Positions 18,405-27,545 of a stretch of 41,162 nucleotides of DNA are shown here, piece by piece. Position 1 is the first letter of the stretch. Each line of letters starts with the position of its first letter. A model generated the notes under the pieces. That model had not been told where the DNA came from. It saw only the letters and a program-made list of their open reading frames with translations, and did not search any database. Source of the DNA: Verrucomicrobiota bacterium (GTDB lineage: Bacteria > Verrucomicrobiota > Verrucomicrobiia > Limisphaerales > UBA9464); assembly GCA_947454705.1 (NCBI GenBank), contig CANGKZ010000043.1, forward strand, positions 1 to 41,162, read 5' to 3'. The position numbers and the translations under genes are program-made.

Positions 18405-19793
18405 TCAGCCCTGCGCGGCGTAGAAGGCATCCACCTTGGCCATGACGTCGCGGTAGCTGACATCCTGCTCGTAGATGAGCTTGAACTGCTCGATGGCCTC
18501 CTGTGGCTTGTTCATCTTCTCCAGGATGCATCCGAGTTGGTACCGGAGCTCCTTGGCCTGGTCGTCGAACACCAGCTTCTCCTTCAACGCTTCCTGGAAC
18601 TTGCGCGCGGCGAGATCATTCATGCCCCGCTTGGCAAAGGCCTGGGCGAGGAGGTTCATCGCATCGATGCGGCAGTTGGGATTGTTCTGAGCCTTCTGCA
18701 ATTCGGCGATGGCCTCACTGAGGCGTCCCGATTTGAGATAAAGTTCTCCAAGTTCGTACCGGAGGTGGAGATCCGAGGGGTTGAGGTCCGCGCGGGTCTT
18801 GGCGTCTTCGAGCTGCCAGGTGCTGCGCTCGGCACGAATGGCGGCGAGCTGTTCCTCGTAGCCGGGGGCGGAGGCGTCGAGTTGTTTTTCCTGATACTCA
18901 AAGCGGGCAGTCCGGGTTTCGCGGATCAAACCGAGAATCATCGGATCGTTCACCCCGCCGGTGGTCAGGATGAGCTGATAGTACTCGATGGCGCGATCGT
19001 ACTCGTGACGCTTCCTGTGAAGATCCGCGAGGTCGCGCATCAGCTTGAGGCTCGCAGGCTCGGCAGCGAGGCGCTTTTCGTAGTCGGCAATCAGGCGTCC
19101 GGCCACATCGACGTCTTTCACCGAGCGCTGCTCCTGTTCGAGGGAGATGGCCTGTTCCTTGTCGCGAATGATGTCGCGGTAGCTGCCCTGTCCGCCTTCG
19201 AGGGCGCCGTAGCCCTGTTCGGCCATGGTCCGGTTGGCGAGCAGGTTCTTGAGTCGCTCGTTCAGGTCGGGATCCGAGGGGTTGCCGCGGAGCAGTTCCT
19301 GGAGGATTCGCTCGGCGCGGGCGCGATTGCCCACGGCGGCGAGGGCTTCGGAAAGTTGCAGGGCGAGTTTCCTGTCCGAGGGCTTTTGCTTGAAAGCCAC
19401 TTCGAGGGAAAGCACGGCGGTCTTCGGCAGATCCGCCGCGAGGGCGGCGGTAGCGAGGAGTTCGTGCGCGGCGACGTTGCCGGGATCGTCGTTCAGCACT
19501 TCTTCTGCGACGGCGAGTGCTTCGACCGGGTTCGACCGTAGTGCGACCTGACCGCGGGTGAGGCTGCTGGCGGAGCCGACGAACTTCTTGAAGAAGCTCG
19601 TCTTGCCAGTAGCGCGCTTGTGCTGGGTCGCACGCAATGCCTCCCGGGCCTGGTAAAATCCAGGCTCTGCGCGGAGCACGGTCATGAACAGCGTGATCGC
19701 GTAGTCGAGGTTGTTCTTTTTCAGCGCGGCAATGCCCTTTTCAAAGAGATCCTGCTGCGCAAAGGGAATCTCGCTGACTTCCTTTTCGGCCAT
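18405..19793 (-). CDS. Tetratricopeptide-repeat protein
   Basis: This is a 462-residue helical repeat protein with no signal peptide, so it is probably cytoplasmic. TPR-like units are visible at FEKGIAALKKNNLDYAITLFMTVLRAEPGFYQAREAL (about 17-53), at AAHELLATAALAADLPKTAVLSLEVAFKQKP and in the following NRARAERILQELLRGNPSDPDL. Others are at YDRAIEYYQLIL and LRYELGELYLKSGRLSEAIAELQKAQNNP, with a last pair near the C-terminus ending KPQEAIEQFKLIYEQDVSYRDV. Such proteins are scaffolds, and no enzyme domain is present. It stands alone on the minus strand between convergent and divergent neighbours. Confidence 0.88.
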   Translation of the reverse strand: MAEKEVSEIPFAQQDLFEKGIAALKKNNLDYAITLFMTVLRAEPGFYQAREALRATQHKRATGKTSFFKKFVGSASSLTRGQVALRSNPVEALAVAEEVLNDDPGNVAAHELLATAALAADLPKTAVLSLEVAFKQKPSDRKLALQLSEALAAVGNRARAERILQELLRGNPSDPDLNERLKNLLANRTMAEQGYGALEGGQGSYRDIIRDKEQAISLEQEQRSVKDVDVAGRLIADYEKRLAAEPASLKLMRDLADLHRKRHEYDRAIEYYQLILTTGGVNDPMILGLIRETRTARFEYQEKQLDASAPGYEEQLAAIRAERSTWQLEDAKTRADLNPSDLHLRYELGELYLKSGRLSEAIAELQKAQNNPNCRIDAMNLLAQAFAKRGMNDLAARKFQEALKEKLVFDDQAKELRYQLGCILEKMNKPQEAIEQFKLIYEQDVSYRDVMAKVDAFYAAQG

Positions 19794-19915
19794 GCAGAAA
19801 CGCTATCGGAAGAATGGCTTTCTGGCAACGTACCTTGATTGACACTTGTAATCAGATCGCACACCCCTGTGCACGGTGCTTTGACGCGGCCTCCGGTTGT
19901 GGGCATGTTGGCCTC

Positions 19916-20923
19916 GTGAACCCGGCTTGGATCTTTTTCCGGCATTCCCGCCTTGACCGTGCAAGCCGGTCTGCCGGGTGGATTGCCGCGTGGATTTTTG
20001 CCGCGGTGCTGGGTCTCGCCGGGGAGCGTCCCACCTGGATTCATTCCGGCATGGCGAACGCATCGACCGCCATTCGCGTCGGAACCAATCAATTTCTCAC
20101 CGGCTGCGACGAGGACAATGTGGTCAAGCTGTACCGTGCCGGGGTTTCCGCTGGCCCGGTGGCAGAGTTCGATCTTTCCCGCTGGCTGGAGCTTCGTGGC
20201 AGGGCTGGCGAGGCGGACATTGAGGGCGCAGCCAGGATTGACGACACGATCTATTGGATCGGTTCCCACAGTCGGGCGCGCGATGGACGGGTGCGTCCCA
20301 ATCGCGAGCGCATCCTGGCCACGCGTCTGACGGAGGGAACCAATGGAGTGACGCTGGAAAAGGTGGGGCATCCCTGCACGCATCTCCTGGGGGCGTTGTT
20401 GCGGGCACCCCAATTGACGCGGTTTCATCTCGCCGACGCCGCCTTGAAGGCTCCGGAAGAGGAGGGTGGACTGAATATCGAAGGCCTTGCTTCCACGCGG
20501 GACGGCGGGTTGCTGATTGGTTTTCGCAGTCCGCTGGTGAATGGGAAGGCGCTGCTGGTTCCGTTGAAGAATCCGGTGACGATCATGACCGGCGCGCGCC
20601 CCGAGTTGGGGGATCCAGTGTTGTTGGATCTCGATGGGCTGGGCATCCGGGACATTGTGTTCACCGGATTGGAGTACTTCATCGTGGCGGGTGGCACCGG
20701 CCACGGGGGAACTTCCCACCTGTATCGATGGGCGGGGGGAACCGCCGTCCCCGAACGCGTGGAGAGGGCCGGGATCCGTCACCTGAACCCCGAGGGGGTT
20801 ACCAATTTTGGTACGACGGAGCGGCCGCGACTCCTGATTGTGAGCGACGACGGGAATCAGGTCTCCAACCGAAAAGGCACGGCGTCGGCGAAGACCTTTC
20901 GCAGCGTGTTCGTGGATCCCTGA
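19916..20923 (+). CDS. Secreted DUF3616-like beta-propeller protein
   Basis: This is a 335-residue product from GTG 19916. The frame is open back to 19814, but the GTG places a basic stretch and a hydrophobic segment (SAGWIAAWIFAAVLGLAGE) at the N-terminus as a signal or anchor. The diagnostic block is LRGRAGEADIEGAARIDDTIYWIGSHSRARDGRVRPNRERILA, which I associate with DUF3616. Later blocks, GGLNIEGLASTRDGGLLIGFRSPL and NPEGVTNFGTTERPRLLIVSDDGNQ, look like propeller blades. The function is unknown. It is single-gene and convergent with the glycosidase-like gene. Confidence 0.75.
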   Translation: MNPAWIFFRHSRLDRASRSAGWIAAWIFAAVLGLAGERPTWIHSGMANASTAIRVGTNQFLTGCDEDNVVKLYRAGVSAGPVAEFDLSRWLELRGRAGEADIEGAARIDDTIYWIGSHSRARDGRVRPNRERILATRLTEGTNGVTLEKVGHPCTHLLGALLRAPQLTRFHLADAALKAPEEEGGLNIEGLASTRDGGLLIGFRSPLVNGKALLVPLKNPVTIMTGARPELGDPVLLDLDGLGIRDIVFTGLEYFIVAGGTGHGGTSHLYRWAGGTAVPERVERAGIRHLNPEGVTNFGTTERPRLLIVSDDGNQVSNRKGTASAKTFRSVFVDP

Positions 20924-20950
20924 TTCCCCGGAAAACGAGGTCCAAGTCCG

Positions 20951-23143
20951 TTACTCCACCACATACCAGCTCATTCCCTGAGCGGGGACCTGAACGGCGA
21001 TGTCTGCGGATTCCGAGCTGTCGAGGCGGATGCGGCGGGTGTTGCCGCTGGCATCCCGGACGCGGGCCTGATCTTTCACGCCGGTGTAGTGAAGGTTCAC
21101 GCGCAGGGTTTTCTTCACCGGTTGATTCAGCGGGTTGAACACCACGAGCATTCCCTTTTCCTTCAGCTTGGGATTCACGTGCAGCATCCAGTCGAGATCC
21201 CGCGCGTCGGCGCGTCGGCCGTGAATTAATTCACTTTCCAGGATGTCACGGTGTGCCTTGTACCATTGCACCTGGGTTTTCACCATGTCGCGGGTGGCAT
21301 CGGTGTCGAACAGACGCGGTCCGCGATAGCAGGCCTGCACGCCGAGGCCGAGGTTGCTCTGGAGCATGCTGCGGTAGTGGTCGAGATGCTCGGACAGCGG
21401 TTCGATGGTGGCTGCCGCTCCGCCGCCCTGATATTCGGTCAACGGAACGAACATCCAGCCCATGCTCGGGAGTTTTTCCCAAGTGCCGTCGTAAATGTTC
21501 TGACGGGTGTGAATGACCTGCTGCTCGCGTGGGAGGGACCAGTTTTCTTCGCGGTAACCCATGCCGGTCTTGGTGGAACCGGAGAGGAAATAATGGTCGG
21601 GCACGTTGAGGTAAAAGCCTTCGCCGCGGCACCACTTGTAGAATTCGCTGATCTCGCGCCACTGGTTCCAGCGGGAGTCTTCCAGTCCGTGGTGTCCAGG
21701 ATGCGTGTCGGCCGCGCAGTAGTCGCCGGGATACGATCCGTCGTGTTCGAGCAGGGTGAATCCACTCTTCTTGTGGAATTCATACAACCGACGGAAGTAG
21801 TTGGTTCCCCATTGGCTGAGCAGGCAGGGCGAATTGCCGAACACGGGCTTGTCGCTGCCGCGCATGACCACGTCGTTGCCGCCGCCCACGCTCCGCGACG
21901 CGAGAAGGGAGTAGCTTCCGATTTCGATGCCCTTGCTCCGCGCATAGGCGGCCCAGGCTTGGGCTTTCTCCATCGTAGCGGGGGATTCGTTTTCCAAATT
22001 GAATCCGCTGCCGAAGCTCAGGATGAGCATTTCGAATCCGACGGCGGCGCATTGATTGATCGCATTGGTCACGGTTTCGCCCTTCGACGAAACCACGTGC
22101 ATCATCAGGGGATTCTCGGTGGCCCAGGGGGCGATCACGCGGTACATGCGGCGCATGGCAAGGCCGCAGCGCTCGCGGTCGGTGCTGTCGTTGGGGAGCA
22201 CCCAGGCGCGAAACGATTCAAACACGCCGCCGGGCTCCAGCACTTGGGCAGGTCCGAGGTCCGGTCCGACATCGAGCAGGCAAGGGGTCTTGCGCTCGTA
22301 GTTCACCTGGGTGCGGAACTGCGGATCGGTCAGCCAGCGAAACGACCGGCGGTTGGCCCCGTTGGCCATCATGCCGCCGAACGACATGTCGGTTTCCACA
22401 TGGATGTTGGGCGGGGTGCGTCCATCGCTGAGTTCATCCACCTCGGCGGTGCGTTCCACCACGGCGAGCACTTCGCTTGAGAAGCGGTCGATGCGAATCT
22501 TGTGGCTGCCGCCGTTGGAGACGGTGATCCATTTGCTGTAGCACGGCAGGCCGTCGTAGAGCTCGTAGTTCACCGAGATGGTCACGCCTGCGACCGCCGC
22601 ACCGGCCTCGCCGGCGGGTGCCTCAAAATCGAGGCGCAGGGTCGCGCCTGTTGCGGGCCAGGTCACTCCGGGGGCGTGGTGTCGCACGCGCTTCCAGGCC
22701 ATGCGTTCCGTCGGCACGCCGAGGGTGTACCGCTTGAATTGGAACGCGGCGGGATTGGATTTCAGGGTGTCGATCCACTCCGGGCGGAGGAAGGCGTAGT
22801 TGGGTTGACCGTCGAGGCCGCCCACGGGATAGCTCTTGCCGTCGATTTCCACCACGGCTTCGGGTTTGACGCCGCGAAGCAGGGATTCACCGCTCACCAA
22901 TTGATCCAGCGCCACGGTGGCGGCATTGGGACCAATTCGAATCACGCGGCGGATCAATCCGTTGCTGAGTTCGAGTTCGCGTCCGCTGTCCCGCGGAGTC
23001 ACCCGGGCTTTGTAGGACGAGCCGTCCACCAGCCAATCGACGGGCACCGCCGCGCTGGCGGCAGAGGCCACGCATTGGAGCGCGAGCAGGGTGGCGAGGA
23101 CCGCGAGCCGCGGGCGAAGAGACAGGGAAAAGGAGTGGGCCAT
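20951..23143 (-). CDS. Secreted glycosidase-like protein (clan GH-D / GH36-like architecture)
   Basis: This is a 730-residue protein with a signal peptide (about 1-31, ending ASAASAAVP). The N-terminal ~280 residues look like a beta-supersandwich (LSNGLIRRVIRIGPNAATVAL, VNYELYDGLPCYSKWITVSNGG). A TIM-barrel-like part follows: FEMLILSFGSGFNLE, AAYARSKGIEIGSYSLLASR, then GFTLLEHDGSYPGDY with a candidate nucleophile Asp near 467, and GFYLNVPDHYFLSGS with a candidate acid Asp near 516. The C-terminal beta domain starts near MLVVFNPLNQPVKKTLRVNL. The architecture matches alpha-galactosidase-type clan D enzymes, but I cannot place it in a named family. It ends the sugar-acid cluster, 147 bases after the sulfatase. 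Confidence 0.7.
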   Translation of the reverse strand: MAHSFSLSLRPRLAVLATLLALQCVASAASAAVPVDWLVDGSSYKARVTPRDSGRELELSNGLIRRVIRIGPNAATVALDQLVSGESLLRGVKPEAVVEIDGKSYPVGGLDGQPNYAFLRPEWIDTLKSNPAAFQFKRYTLGVPTERMAWKRVRHHAPGVTWPATGATLRLDFEAPAGEAGAAVAGVTISVNYELYDGLPCYSKWITVSNGGSHKIRIDRFSSEVLAVVERTAEVDELSDGRTPPNIHVETDMSFGGMMANGANRRSFRWLTDPQFRTQVNYERKTPCLLDVGPDLGPAQVLEPGGVFESFRAWVLPNDSTDRERCGLAMRRMYRVIAPWATENPLMMHVVSSKGETVTNAINQCAAVGFEMLILSFGSGFNLENESPATMEKAQAWAAYARSKGIEIGSYSLLASRSVGGGNDVVMRGSDKPVFGNSPCLLSQWGTNYFRRLYEFHKKSGFTLLEHDGSYPGDYCAADTHPGHHGLEDSRWNQWREISEFYKWCRGEGFYLNVPDHYFLSGSTKTGMGYREENWSLPREQQVIHTRQNIYDGTWEKLPSMGWMFVPLTEYQGGGAAATIEPLSEHLDHYRSMLQSNLGLGVQACYRGPRLFDTDATRDMVKTQVQWYKAHRDILESELIHGRRADARDLDWMLHVNPKLKEKGMLVVFNPLNQPVKKTLRVNLHYTGVKDQARVRDASGNTRRIRLDSSESADIAVQVPAQGMSWYVVE

Positions 23144-23290
23144 GAGTTCGAGTGCTAGGAACGACTCGAATCCGTGGGGAACATTCGAATCGGATGAAAG
23201 AAACGACGATGAAGGGGATGGAACCGCAGAGACGCGGAGGAGCAGAGAAATCCGGGAATGAAGCGGGGCGGTCGATGGAGCGGTGTTCGG

Positions 23291-24880
23291 TTATTCGTTG
23301 CCGGGTTTTTCGGACTTCGGTTGGTCCGAGGTGTCCTTGTAGTAGGTCTTGAGCGCGAGCAGCTCGGCCTTCAGATCGAGGACGGTTTTGGCATAGGAGG
23401 GATCGGAATACACACTGCGCATCTGCTTCGGATCCTTCTTCAGATCGAACAGCTCCCATTCGTCCGTGATGTAGAAATGCACCAGGGTGTAGCGCTCGGT
23501 GCGGATGCCATAGTGCTTGGGAACGCCGTGGTCCGGATCGTAGTAGTGATAGTAAACGCTGTGACGCCAGTCCTTCGGCGTCTGGCCCTTCAGGATGGGA
23601 AGGAGCGACCGGCCATGAAGCCCCTCGGGAATGTGGGCCCCGGTGATGTCGGCGAAGGTTTCCGCGTAGTCGATGTTTTGAACCATCTGCGTGAATCGCG
23701 TGCCGGGCTTGATGACGCCGGGCCAGGAGACAATCAGCGGCATGTGGATCGATTCCTCGTAGATGAATCGCTTGTCGAACCAGCCGTGCTCTCCGTTGTA
23801 GAAGCCCTGGTCGGAGGCGTAGATGACGATGGTATCGTCCTCGAGTCCCTCGGATTTCAACGCTGTCAGAATGCTGCCCACGCTGTCATCCACGCCCTTG
23901 ATGCAGCGCAGGTAGTCCTTCATGTACTCCTGATATTTCCAGCGAACCAGGTCGCGTCCTTGAAGCTTTGCGTTTTTGAAGGCCTCGTTGCGCGGCCCGA
24001 AAACGGCGCTCCATTCGGCGCGTTCCTCCTCGGACATGCGGTTGAATTCCCCGATCCATTTGCCCGGCTCCATCACCTTGAGGTCGGAGTTGAGGGTCAT
24101 GATCTTGCCGATCTCCATCTTCTGGTTGTGGGCAGGTGAGGCGCGGCCGGTGTAATCGTCGAACAAGGTGTCCGGTTCCGGGATCGTGACGTTGGACAGC
24201 CAGTTGTAATAACGGGCCGGCGGCATCCAGTTCCGATGCGGTGCCTTGTGGTGCACCATCAGCATGAACGGCTTGGTGTGATCGCGGTTCTTCAACCAAT
24301 CCACGCCGAGCTCGGTGATGATGTCGGTGGCGTAGCCCGTTTTTTTGACGCGGCCGAGGGGAGTGATGAACTCCGGGTGCCAGTAGGTGCCCTGTCCGTC
24401 GAGGAGCCGCCAGAAATCGGTCGGGGCCGGGGTGGCGGCGAGGTGCCACTTGCCGATCACCGCGGTCTGGTACCCGGCGTCCCGGAGCGACTCCGGAAAG
24501 GTCCAGGTCCCGGGAAGAATCGGGGTGTTCAGGTTCATCACCCCGTTGGCGTGGCTGTGAAGGCCGGTCAGAATCGCCGCGCGGCTGGGGGAGCAGAGCG
24601 AGTTGCCGCAGAAACTGTTCACGAACAATCCACCACGTGCGGCGAGTCGATCGATGTTCGGAGTGACCTTTTGTTCCCGCAGGAACGTGGCCATGCGCCC
24701 GCCGTAGGCTCCGATGGTCTGCAACGAATGATCGTCGCTGAAGATGAACACGATGTTCGGCCGTCGTGCCGGGGCGGCCACCGCGGTGCCGAGGGCGGCG
24801 GCCAGCGCGAGGGCGCCGGCGAGCAGTCCGAGACCGAAGCGTGAGGGCGTGGAGGATCGAATCGAGAGGGGGCGGCTCAT
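23291..24880 (-). CDS. Secreted type I (formylglycine) sulfatase
   Basis: This 529-residue protein with a signal peptide (about 1-36, AGALALAAALGTAVA) hydrolyses sulfate esters outside the cytoplasm. The metal-binding start is RRPNIVFIFSDDHSLQTIGAYG (Asp49, Asp50). The modification motif is NSLCSPSRAAILTG, with Cys96 as the residue converted to formylglycine in CxPxR context. Further blocks are AVIGKWHLAATP, MLMVHHKAPH, TIVIYASDQGFYNGEHGWFDKRFIYEES and MPLIVSWPG. The C-terminal DWRHSVYYHYYDPDHGVPKHYGIRTERYTLVHFY is typical of family S1. The substrate cannot be read from the sequence. The ATG at 24880 was chosen over an upstream in-frame start at 25030 because the latter overlaps the aldolase gene. 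Confidence 0.92.
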   Translation of the reverse strand: MSRPLSIRSSTPSRFGLGLLAGALALAAALGTAVAAPARRPNIVFIFSDDHSLQTIGAYGGRMATFLREQKVTPNIDRLAARGGLFVNSFCGNSLCSPSRAAILTGLHSHANGVMNLNTPILPGTWTFPESLRDAGYQTAVIGKWHLAATPAPTDFWRLLDGQGTYWHPEFITPLGRVKKTGYATDIITELGVDWLKNRDHTKPFMLMVHHKAPHRNWMPPARYYNWLSNVTIPEPDTLFDDYTGRASPAHNQKMEIGKIMTLNSDLKVMEPGKWIGEFNRMSEEERAEWSAVFGPRNEAFKNAKLQGRDLVRWKYQEYMKDYLRCIKGVDDSVGSILTALKSEGLEDDTIVIYASDQGFYNGEHGWFDKRFIYEESIHMPLIVSWPGVIKPGTRFTQMVQNIDYAETFADITGAHIPEGLHGRSLLPILKGQTPKDWRHSVYYHYYDPDHGVPKHYGIRTERYTLVHFYITDEWELFDLKKDPKQMRSVYSDPSYAKTVLDLKAELLALKTYYKDTSDQPKSEKPGNE

Positions 24881-24972
24881 GGGAGACACGGAGTTCAACA
24901 ACGTCACGGACCGTACCCGGATCGATTCAACGCGGGCAATGGTTCCGTGTGCTTGGCGCCAAGCCGATCGAA

Positions 24973-25614
24973 TCAGCGCGACGTCCACGCGGCCGCGAAG
25001 CGCTCCGCCTGGGTTTGGAACCAAGCCCAATCGCCGGCCGTCGCGTGGGCCGGATCGAACAGCGGCGTTCCGACGCCAAACGCAACCGCGCCGGCACTGC
25101 GAAACGCGGGAAGCGATTCGACGGTCACGCCTCCGGTGGGCATAAGGGGAATGTGGGGCAGCGGCCCTCGGAGGGAACGCAGGTAGGCGGGGCCTAGTCC
25201 GTCGGCAGGAAACACCTTCACCACCGTGGCCCCCAATTCCCAGGCCGACACGATCTCGGTCGGAGACATCGCCCCGGGCATCACCGGGACGCCGCGGCGG
25301 ACGCAGGACTCAATCACCTCTGGGAGGACAATCGGGGTGACAATGAACGAAGCCCCGGCCGACAGCGCCAGTTCCAGGGCGGCGGGGCTGGTGACGGTTC
25401 CTGCACCAATATTGGCACGCGATCCGAAGGAATCGACGGCCCGCCGGATTTGCTCCGAAGCGCCCGGGGAGTTCATGGTGATCTCCACATTGCGCAGGCC
25501 GCCATCGATGGCCGCGGAGATCATCCGGGCGGTGGTGTCGAATTCGAACCCGCGCAGGATTCCCACCACGGGCAATTCCTCGAACCAATCCTTCCGGAAC
25601 GGGGTGATGTTCAT
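24973..25614 (-). CDS. dgoA: 2-dehydro-3-deoxy-6-phosphogalactonate / KDPG aldolase
   Basis: This class I aldolase splits a 2-keto-3-deoxy-6-phospho-sugar acid into pyruvate and glyceraldehyde 3-phosphate. The 213 residues have the full Eda/DgoA signature: VVGILRG, the catalytic Glu44 in RNVEITMNSPG, IGAGTVTSP, the Schiff-base Lys133 in ATVVKVFPADGLGPAYLRSLRGPLPHIPLMPTGGV, and a C-terminal phosphate loop. Eda (gluconate series) and DgoA (galactonate series) cannot be told apart by eye. The dgoK gene 10 bases upstream argues for the galactonate series, hence the symbol. Confidence 0.9.
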   Translation of the reverse strand: MNITPFRKDWFEELPVVGILRGFEFDTTARMISAAIDGGLRNVEITMNSPGASEQIRRAVDSFGSRANIGAGTVTSPAALELALSAGASFIVTPIVLPEVIESCVRRGVPVMPGAMSPTEIVSAWELGATVVKVFPADGLGPAYLRSLRGPLPHIPLMPTGGVTVESLPAFRSAGAVAFGVGTPLFDPAHATAGDWAWFQTQAERFAAAWTSR

Positions 25615-25624
25615 CTCCAGAAGT

Positions 25625-26548
25625 TCAGGGATTCAGCCGCGAGAGCAGGACCTGTTGGCCGAGTGCGGTGAGTGAATCGGAATCGATGCACTGAATCCGC
25701 GATTCCAACCCCAGCGTGAGGGCGGCGCGTTGATAGGAGGTTCGAAGCGTTTCCCCGGCGGCGATGTAAATCCGCAGAGGCGGCAATCCCGCAGATTCCG
25801 CGGCGAGATGGGAGAGTTCGTTTCCGATGAGCAGGCCGCTCAGAAACGATGCGTTGGCAGCCGATGATTTTCCATTCAGCACCTGACGCGTCCGCGTTTG
25901 GAACAAGGCTCCCAGCAGCGGGTGATGGCTGGAAGTTTCAACCCCTTCGGTGAATGCGGTCGAATCGAACGCCGCCCCCGGATCAGTGGTGTGCCGCAGC
26001 ACGGAATGCCGGGTGAGCAATTCGAACAACTCACCGGTCATGAACGTTCGCAGCGCAACAATTTGTCCCCGGTGCACAGTCAGGTGTTTCGAGTGCGTAC
26101 CGGGGAGTAGGAAAAGTGCGTGGTCCGGCAGTGCGGAACCCAGTTGGGCGGCCAGTCCGATGGCCTGCGTTTCCTCGCCGCGGGCCATTTCGGAAGCTCC
26201 GCGGATTCCGGAGACGAGATAAACGCGTTCCTCGATGGGTTGGATCACCGCACTGGAGCCATCCAGGGCAAAGGGCAGGGGAGCGTAGGGCAGCTCCTTC
26301 CATCCAATGGTGGAACTCGCCATGCCGGAAATGATCACAGGGCAATGATCTGGAGCCCCGAGCTCTTGGAGTCCGGCCCGAAGCGTGGAGCGAAAGGATT
26401 CGGCGCGATCGCCTCCGAGATCCGCGAGCTTCGCGGCACCGGAATCGTGGCGCACTTCACGAACCGGCAATGAACCCACGGTGCGGAGCCGGAAATTGGA
26501 GGTGCCCCAATCGCAGCTGACGAACGGGGTCGAGTTGGACGGATTCAT
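25625..26548 (-). CDS. dgoK: 2-dehydro-3-deoxygalactonokinase
   Basis: DgoK phosphorylates 2-keto-3-deoxygalactonate at O6 with ATP. The 307 residues have VSCDWGTSNFRLR near the N-terminus (the ASKHA phosphate-1 motif), VIISGMASSTIGWKELPYAPLPF, SGIRGASEMARGEETQAIGL, and LFLLPGTHSKHLTVHRGQIVALRTFMTGELFELL. All are typical of DgoK, which is a distinct family from the PfkB-type KdgK. The ATG at 26548 overlaps the stop of the lactonase gene as ATGA, so translation is coupled. The aldolase gene follows after 10 bases. Confidence 0.93.
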   Translation of the reverse strand: MNPSNSTPFVSCDWGTSNFRLRTVGSLPVREVRHDSGAAKLADLGGDRAESFRSTLRAGLQELGAPDHCPVIISGMASSTIGWKELPYAPLPFALDGSSAVIQPIEERVYLVSGIRGASEMARGEETQAIGLAAQLGSALPDHALFLLPGTHSKHLTVHRGQIVALRTFMTGELFELLTRHSVLRHTTDPGAAFDSTAFTEGVETSSHHPLLGALFQTRTRQVLNGKSSAANASFLSGLLIGNELSHLAAESAGLPPLRIYIAAGETLRTSYQRAALTLGLESRIQCIDSDSLTALGQQVLLSRLNP

Positions 26549-27495
26549 GGAGTGCGGGTTCCGCCGGGCTTCGACGCGGGGGATTGCCACCGGGCCCATT
26601 CCAATCCCGGACGGTCCACGCGGAACTGCACCACGCGCTTCTCGCTGGCCTCGGTGACGTACACGGTGCAGCCATCGTCGCCGCCGAAACAAAGGTTGGT
26701 GGGGTGATCTCCGAGCACGCTGAGTTCGCGCAGGATTTCACCCTTGGGGGATACCTTTACGACGGTTCCTTTTCCGGGGCGCGTGATGAACAGATTTCCG
26801 TCGACGTCGCAGCGCATGCCGTCGAAGCCGTGATCCTCGAACTTCCGGAGCAACCGACGGTGACTCAGCGAACCGTCCGCGGCCCGGTCGTACACCCACA
26901 GGTTTCGCTGGATGCTCTCGTTCACGTACACGGATTTTCCATCGGGACTGACCTCGATCCCGTTGGTTGTGCCCAGCCCACCTTCCTCCAGCACCGCCTT
27001 GCCCTCTTTGGTGATTCGCCAGACCTGGCCGGTCCCACGCTTCCAGTCGGGATCGCTCGCGTACAGTGTGCCGTCCTCCGCGATGGCCAGGTCGTTGGGC
27101 TGGTTCATGCGCGCGTCGTGTACCAGGAGTGATACCGCTCGTGTGGCCGGGTGGATCCGGAGGACGTTGTGTCCGGTGTAATCGGCGACGAACATGGTGC
27201 CGGCTGGGTTGAAACGGATGCCGTTTCCGGCGCTTCCGACGGGCAGGGAAACAAACACTGAGGCGCGTCCATCCGGTGTCACTTCGGCAAGATTCCGGGC
27301 GTCTTGATAACTGACGCAATAGAGCGTACCTTTTTTGTCACACGCAGGGCCCTCGATGCCGCCGGTGAATCCGCCGGAGGTGAGAACGCTGGCCTTCCAA
27401 AGTTCCGCGGCGGAAGCGGCCGGGAGAACCGGTGAAAAAACGCTCAAGATCCAGGCGGTGGTTGCCGATAACCCCAAGGTCGTGGAGTGCTTCAT
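26545..27495 (-). CDS. Exported SMP-30/gluconolactonase-type lactonase
   Basis: This is a 316-residue six-bladed propeller of the SMP-30/LRE family that hydrolyses sugar lactones with a bound divalent metal. Candidate metal ligands are the Glu in GGIEGPACDKKG, the Asn in MNQPNDLAIAEDG, and the Asn/Asp in GTTNGIEVSPDGKSVYVNES. Starting at the ATG at 27495 leaves a clear signal peptide (STTLGLSATTAWILSVFSPVLPAASA), so it should act in the periplasm. It is the first gene of a unit with dgoK and the aldolase, which makes galactono-1,4-lactone a likely substrate by context. Confidence 0.88.
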   Translation of the reverse strand: MKHSTTLGLSATTAWILSVFSPVLPAASAAELWKASVLTSGGFTGGIEGPACDKKGTLYCVSYQDARNLAEVTPDGRASVFVSLPVGSAGNGIRFNPAGTMFVADYTGHNVLRIHPATRAVSLLVHDARMNQPNDLAIAEDGTLYASDPDWKRGTGQVWRITKEGKAVLEEGGLGTTNGIEVSPDGKSVYVNESIQRNLWVYDRAADGSLSHRRLLRKFEDHGFDGMRCDVDGNLFITRPGKGTVVKVSPKGEILRELSVLGDHPTNLCFGGDDGCTVYVTEASEKRVVQFRVDRPGLEWARWQSPASKPGGTRTP

Positions 27496-27545
27496 CACGG
27501 AGCCCGGGGAGGAAAATGAAAATGGATTTGCGGTCACGGGAAGAT

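Noticed and set aside
19839-19867. TTGACA at 19839 as a promoter for the DUF3616-like gene
   Set aside because: No acceptable −10 box lies 16-18 bases downstream. The sequence there is GC-rich.
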